This document shows positions 63,874-64,000 of a DNA stretch of 64,000 nucleotides, piece by piece. Origin of the DNA: Algibacter lectus (GTDB taxonomy: Bacteria; Bacteroidota; Bacteroidia; Flavobacteriales; Flavobacteriaceae); NCBI RefSeq assembly GCF_900112395.1, contig NZ_FOLN01000001.1, positions 310,001 to 374,000 on the forward strand, written 5' to 3'. The translations under genes were made by a program, and so were the position numbers. Each line of letters begins with the position of its first letter. Position 1 is the stretch's first letter. A model generated the notes under the pieces. That model had not been told where the DNA came from and did not search any database. It saw nothing but the letters and a program-made list of their open reading frames with translations.

Positions 63874-64000
63874 TTATTTCAAAATAAACGAATCATCTAG
63901 CTTATTATTACCATATTTTTTTTCAACAAGTTTAAAGAAATCGGATAAACTAACATTTTTGTTGAAGCAGATAATAGACAAAGTATATAATGGTAAGTTA
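63874..64000 (-). CDS. C-terminal end of a hypothetical gene, cut by window edge
   Basis: Minus frame open from the right edge to TAA at 63874-63876: LPLYTLSIICFNKNVSLSDFFKLVEKKYGNNKLDDSFILK-type tail. Too short to assign. Confidence 0.45.
   Translation of the reverse strand, partial: NLPLYTLSIICFNKNVSLSDFFKLVEKKYGNNKLDDSFILK

Overview
The window is AT-rich DNA from a marine-type member of the Bacteroidota, most likely a Flavobacteriaceae. The evidence is TonB-dependent receptors with N-terminal carboxypeptidase-regulatory domains, a lipoprotein with a surface-export Ser-Asp-rich tail, a type IX secretion (T9SS) C-terminal signal, an RteC protein, a CTnDOT-type tyrosine integrase, LytTR and AraC regulators, and promoters of the TAnnTTTG type. 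No complete tRNA or rRNA gene, CRISPR array or intact insertion sequence was seen.

Layout. (1) 1-9981, + strand: a near-contiguous import/export operon. It holds a small WH-motif protein cut by the window edge, a two-part protein with a PqqD-like tail, a TonB receptor, a DUF4374-like lipoprotein, an ABC ATPase with two ABC-2/DUF3526-type permeases, and a MATE exporter. (2) 10001-15580: a methyltransferase, a small His/Cys membrane protein, a short dead remnant of a COG0523 (CobW/zinc) GTPase, a Tat-exported alkaline phosphatase and a second outer-membrane receptor; this looks like a metal (perhaps zinc) locus. (3) 16119-41836: an integrated element bounded by 12-bp copies of what looks like the 3' end of a tRNA-Pro gene. 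It carries a small holin/DUF5675 cassette, a Fic protein with a symmetric operator array, a large nuclease-STAND defence protein with an accessory protein (resembling AVAST type III), a decayed replication module (DnaC-like, DnaD-like, HTH, RteC), a minus-strand block of redox/stress enzymes with Crp/Fnr and AraC regulators, and the integrase. (4) 41837-54700: a second accreted segment, mostly minus strand. It holds a LytTR regulator, duplicated tiny hydrophobic peptides, secreted repeat proteins, a tandem ABM-domain protein, an AraC regulator, LuxR-like HTH proteins and a large LamG/BspA/T9SS surface protein, ending in a broken integrase. (5) 54709-64000: a broken replication-like gene, a complete type I restriction-modification operon (hsdM-hsdS-hsdR), a Panacea/SocA-like gene, and hypothetical genes, one interrupted by an in-frame TGA.

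The strongest unexplained signals are in segment 4. Four promoters share one rigid layout: two CCATG half-sites exactly 21 bp apart, then 21 bp to a TAnnTTTG-like -7 box. They lie upstream of the LytTR gene, the AraC gene, the ABM gene and a 159-aa gene. Three other promoters share a second rigid layout (CCC, 16 bp, AGCAC, 29 bp, -7 box) and precede the secreted repeat proteins and the HTH operon. Together they suggest a local regulatory network that drives surface proteins. The same segment holds two paralogous modules of 17-47 aa hydrophobic peptides directly downstream of the LytTR gene. All assignments come from reading the sequence; no database search was run.
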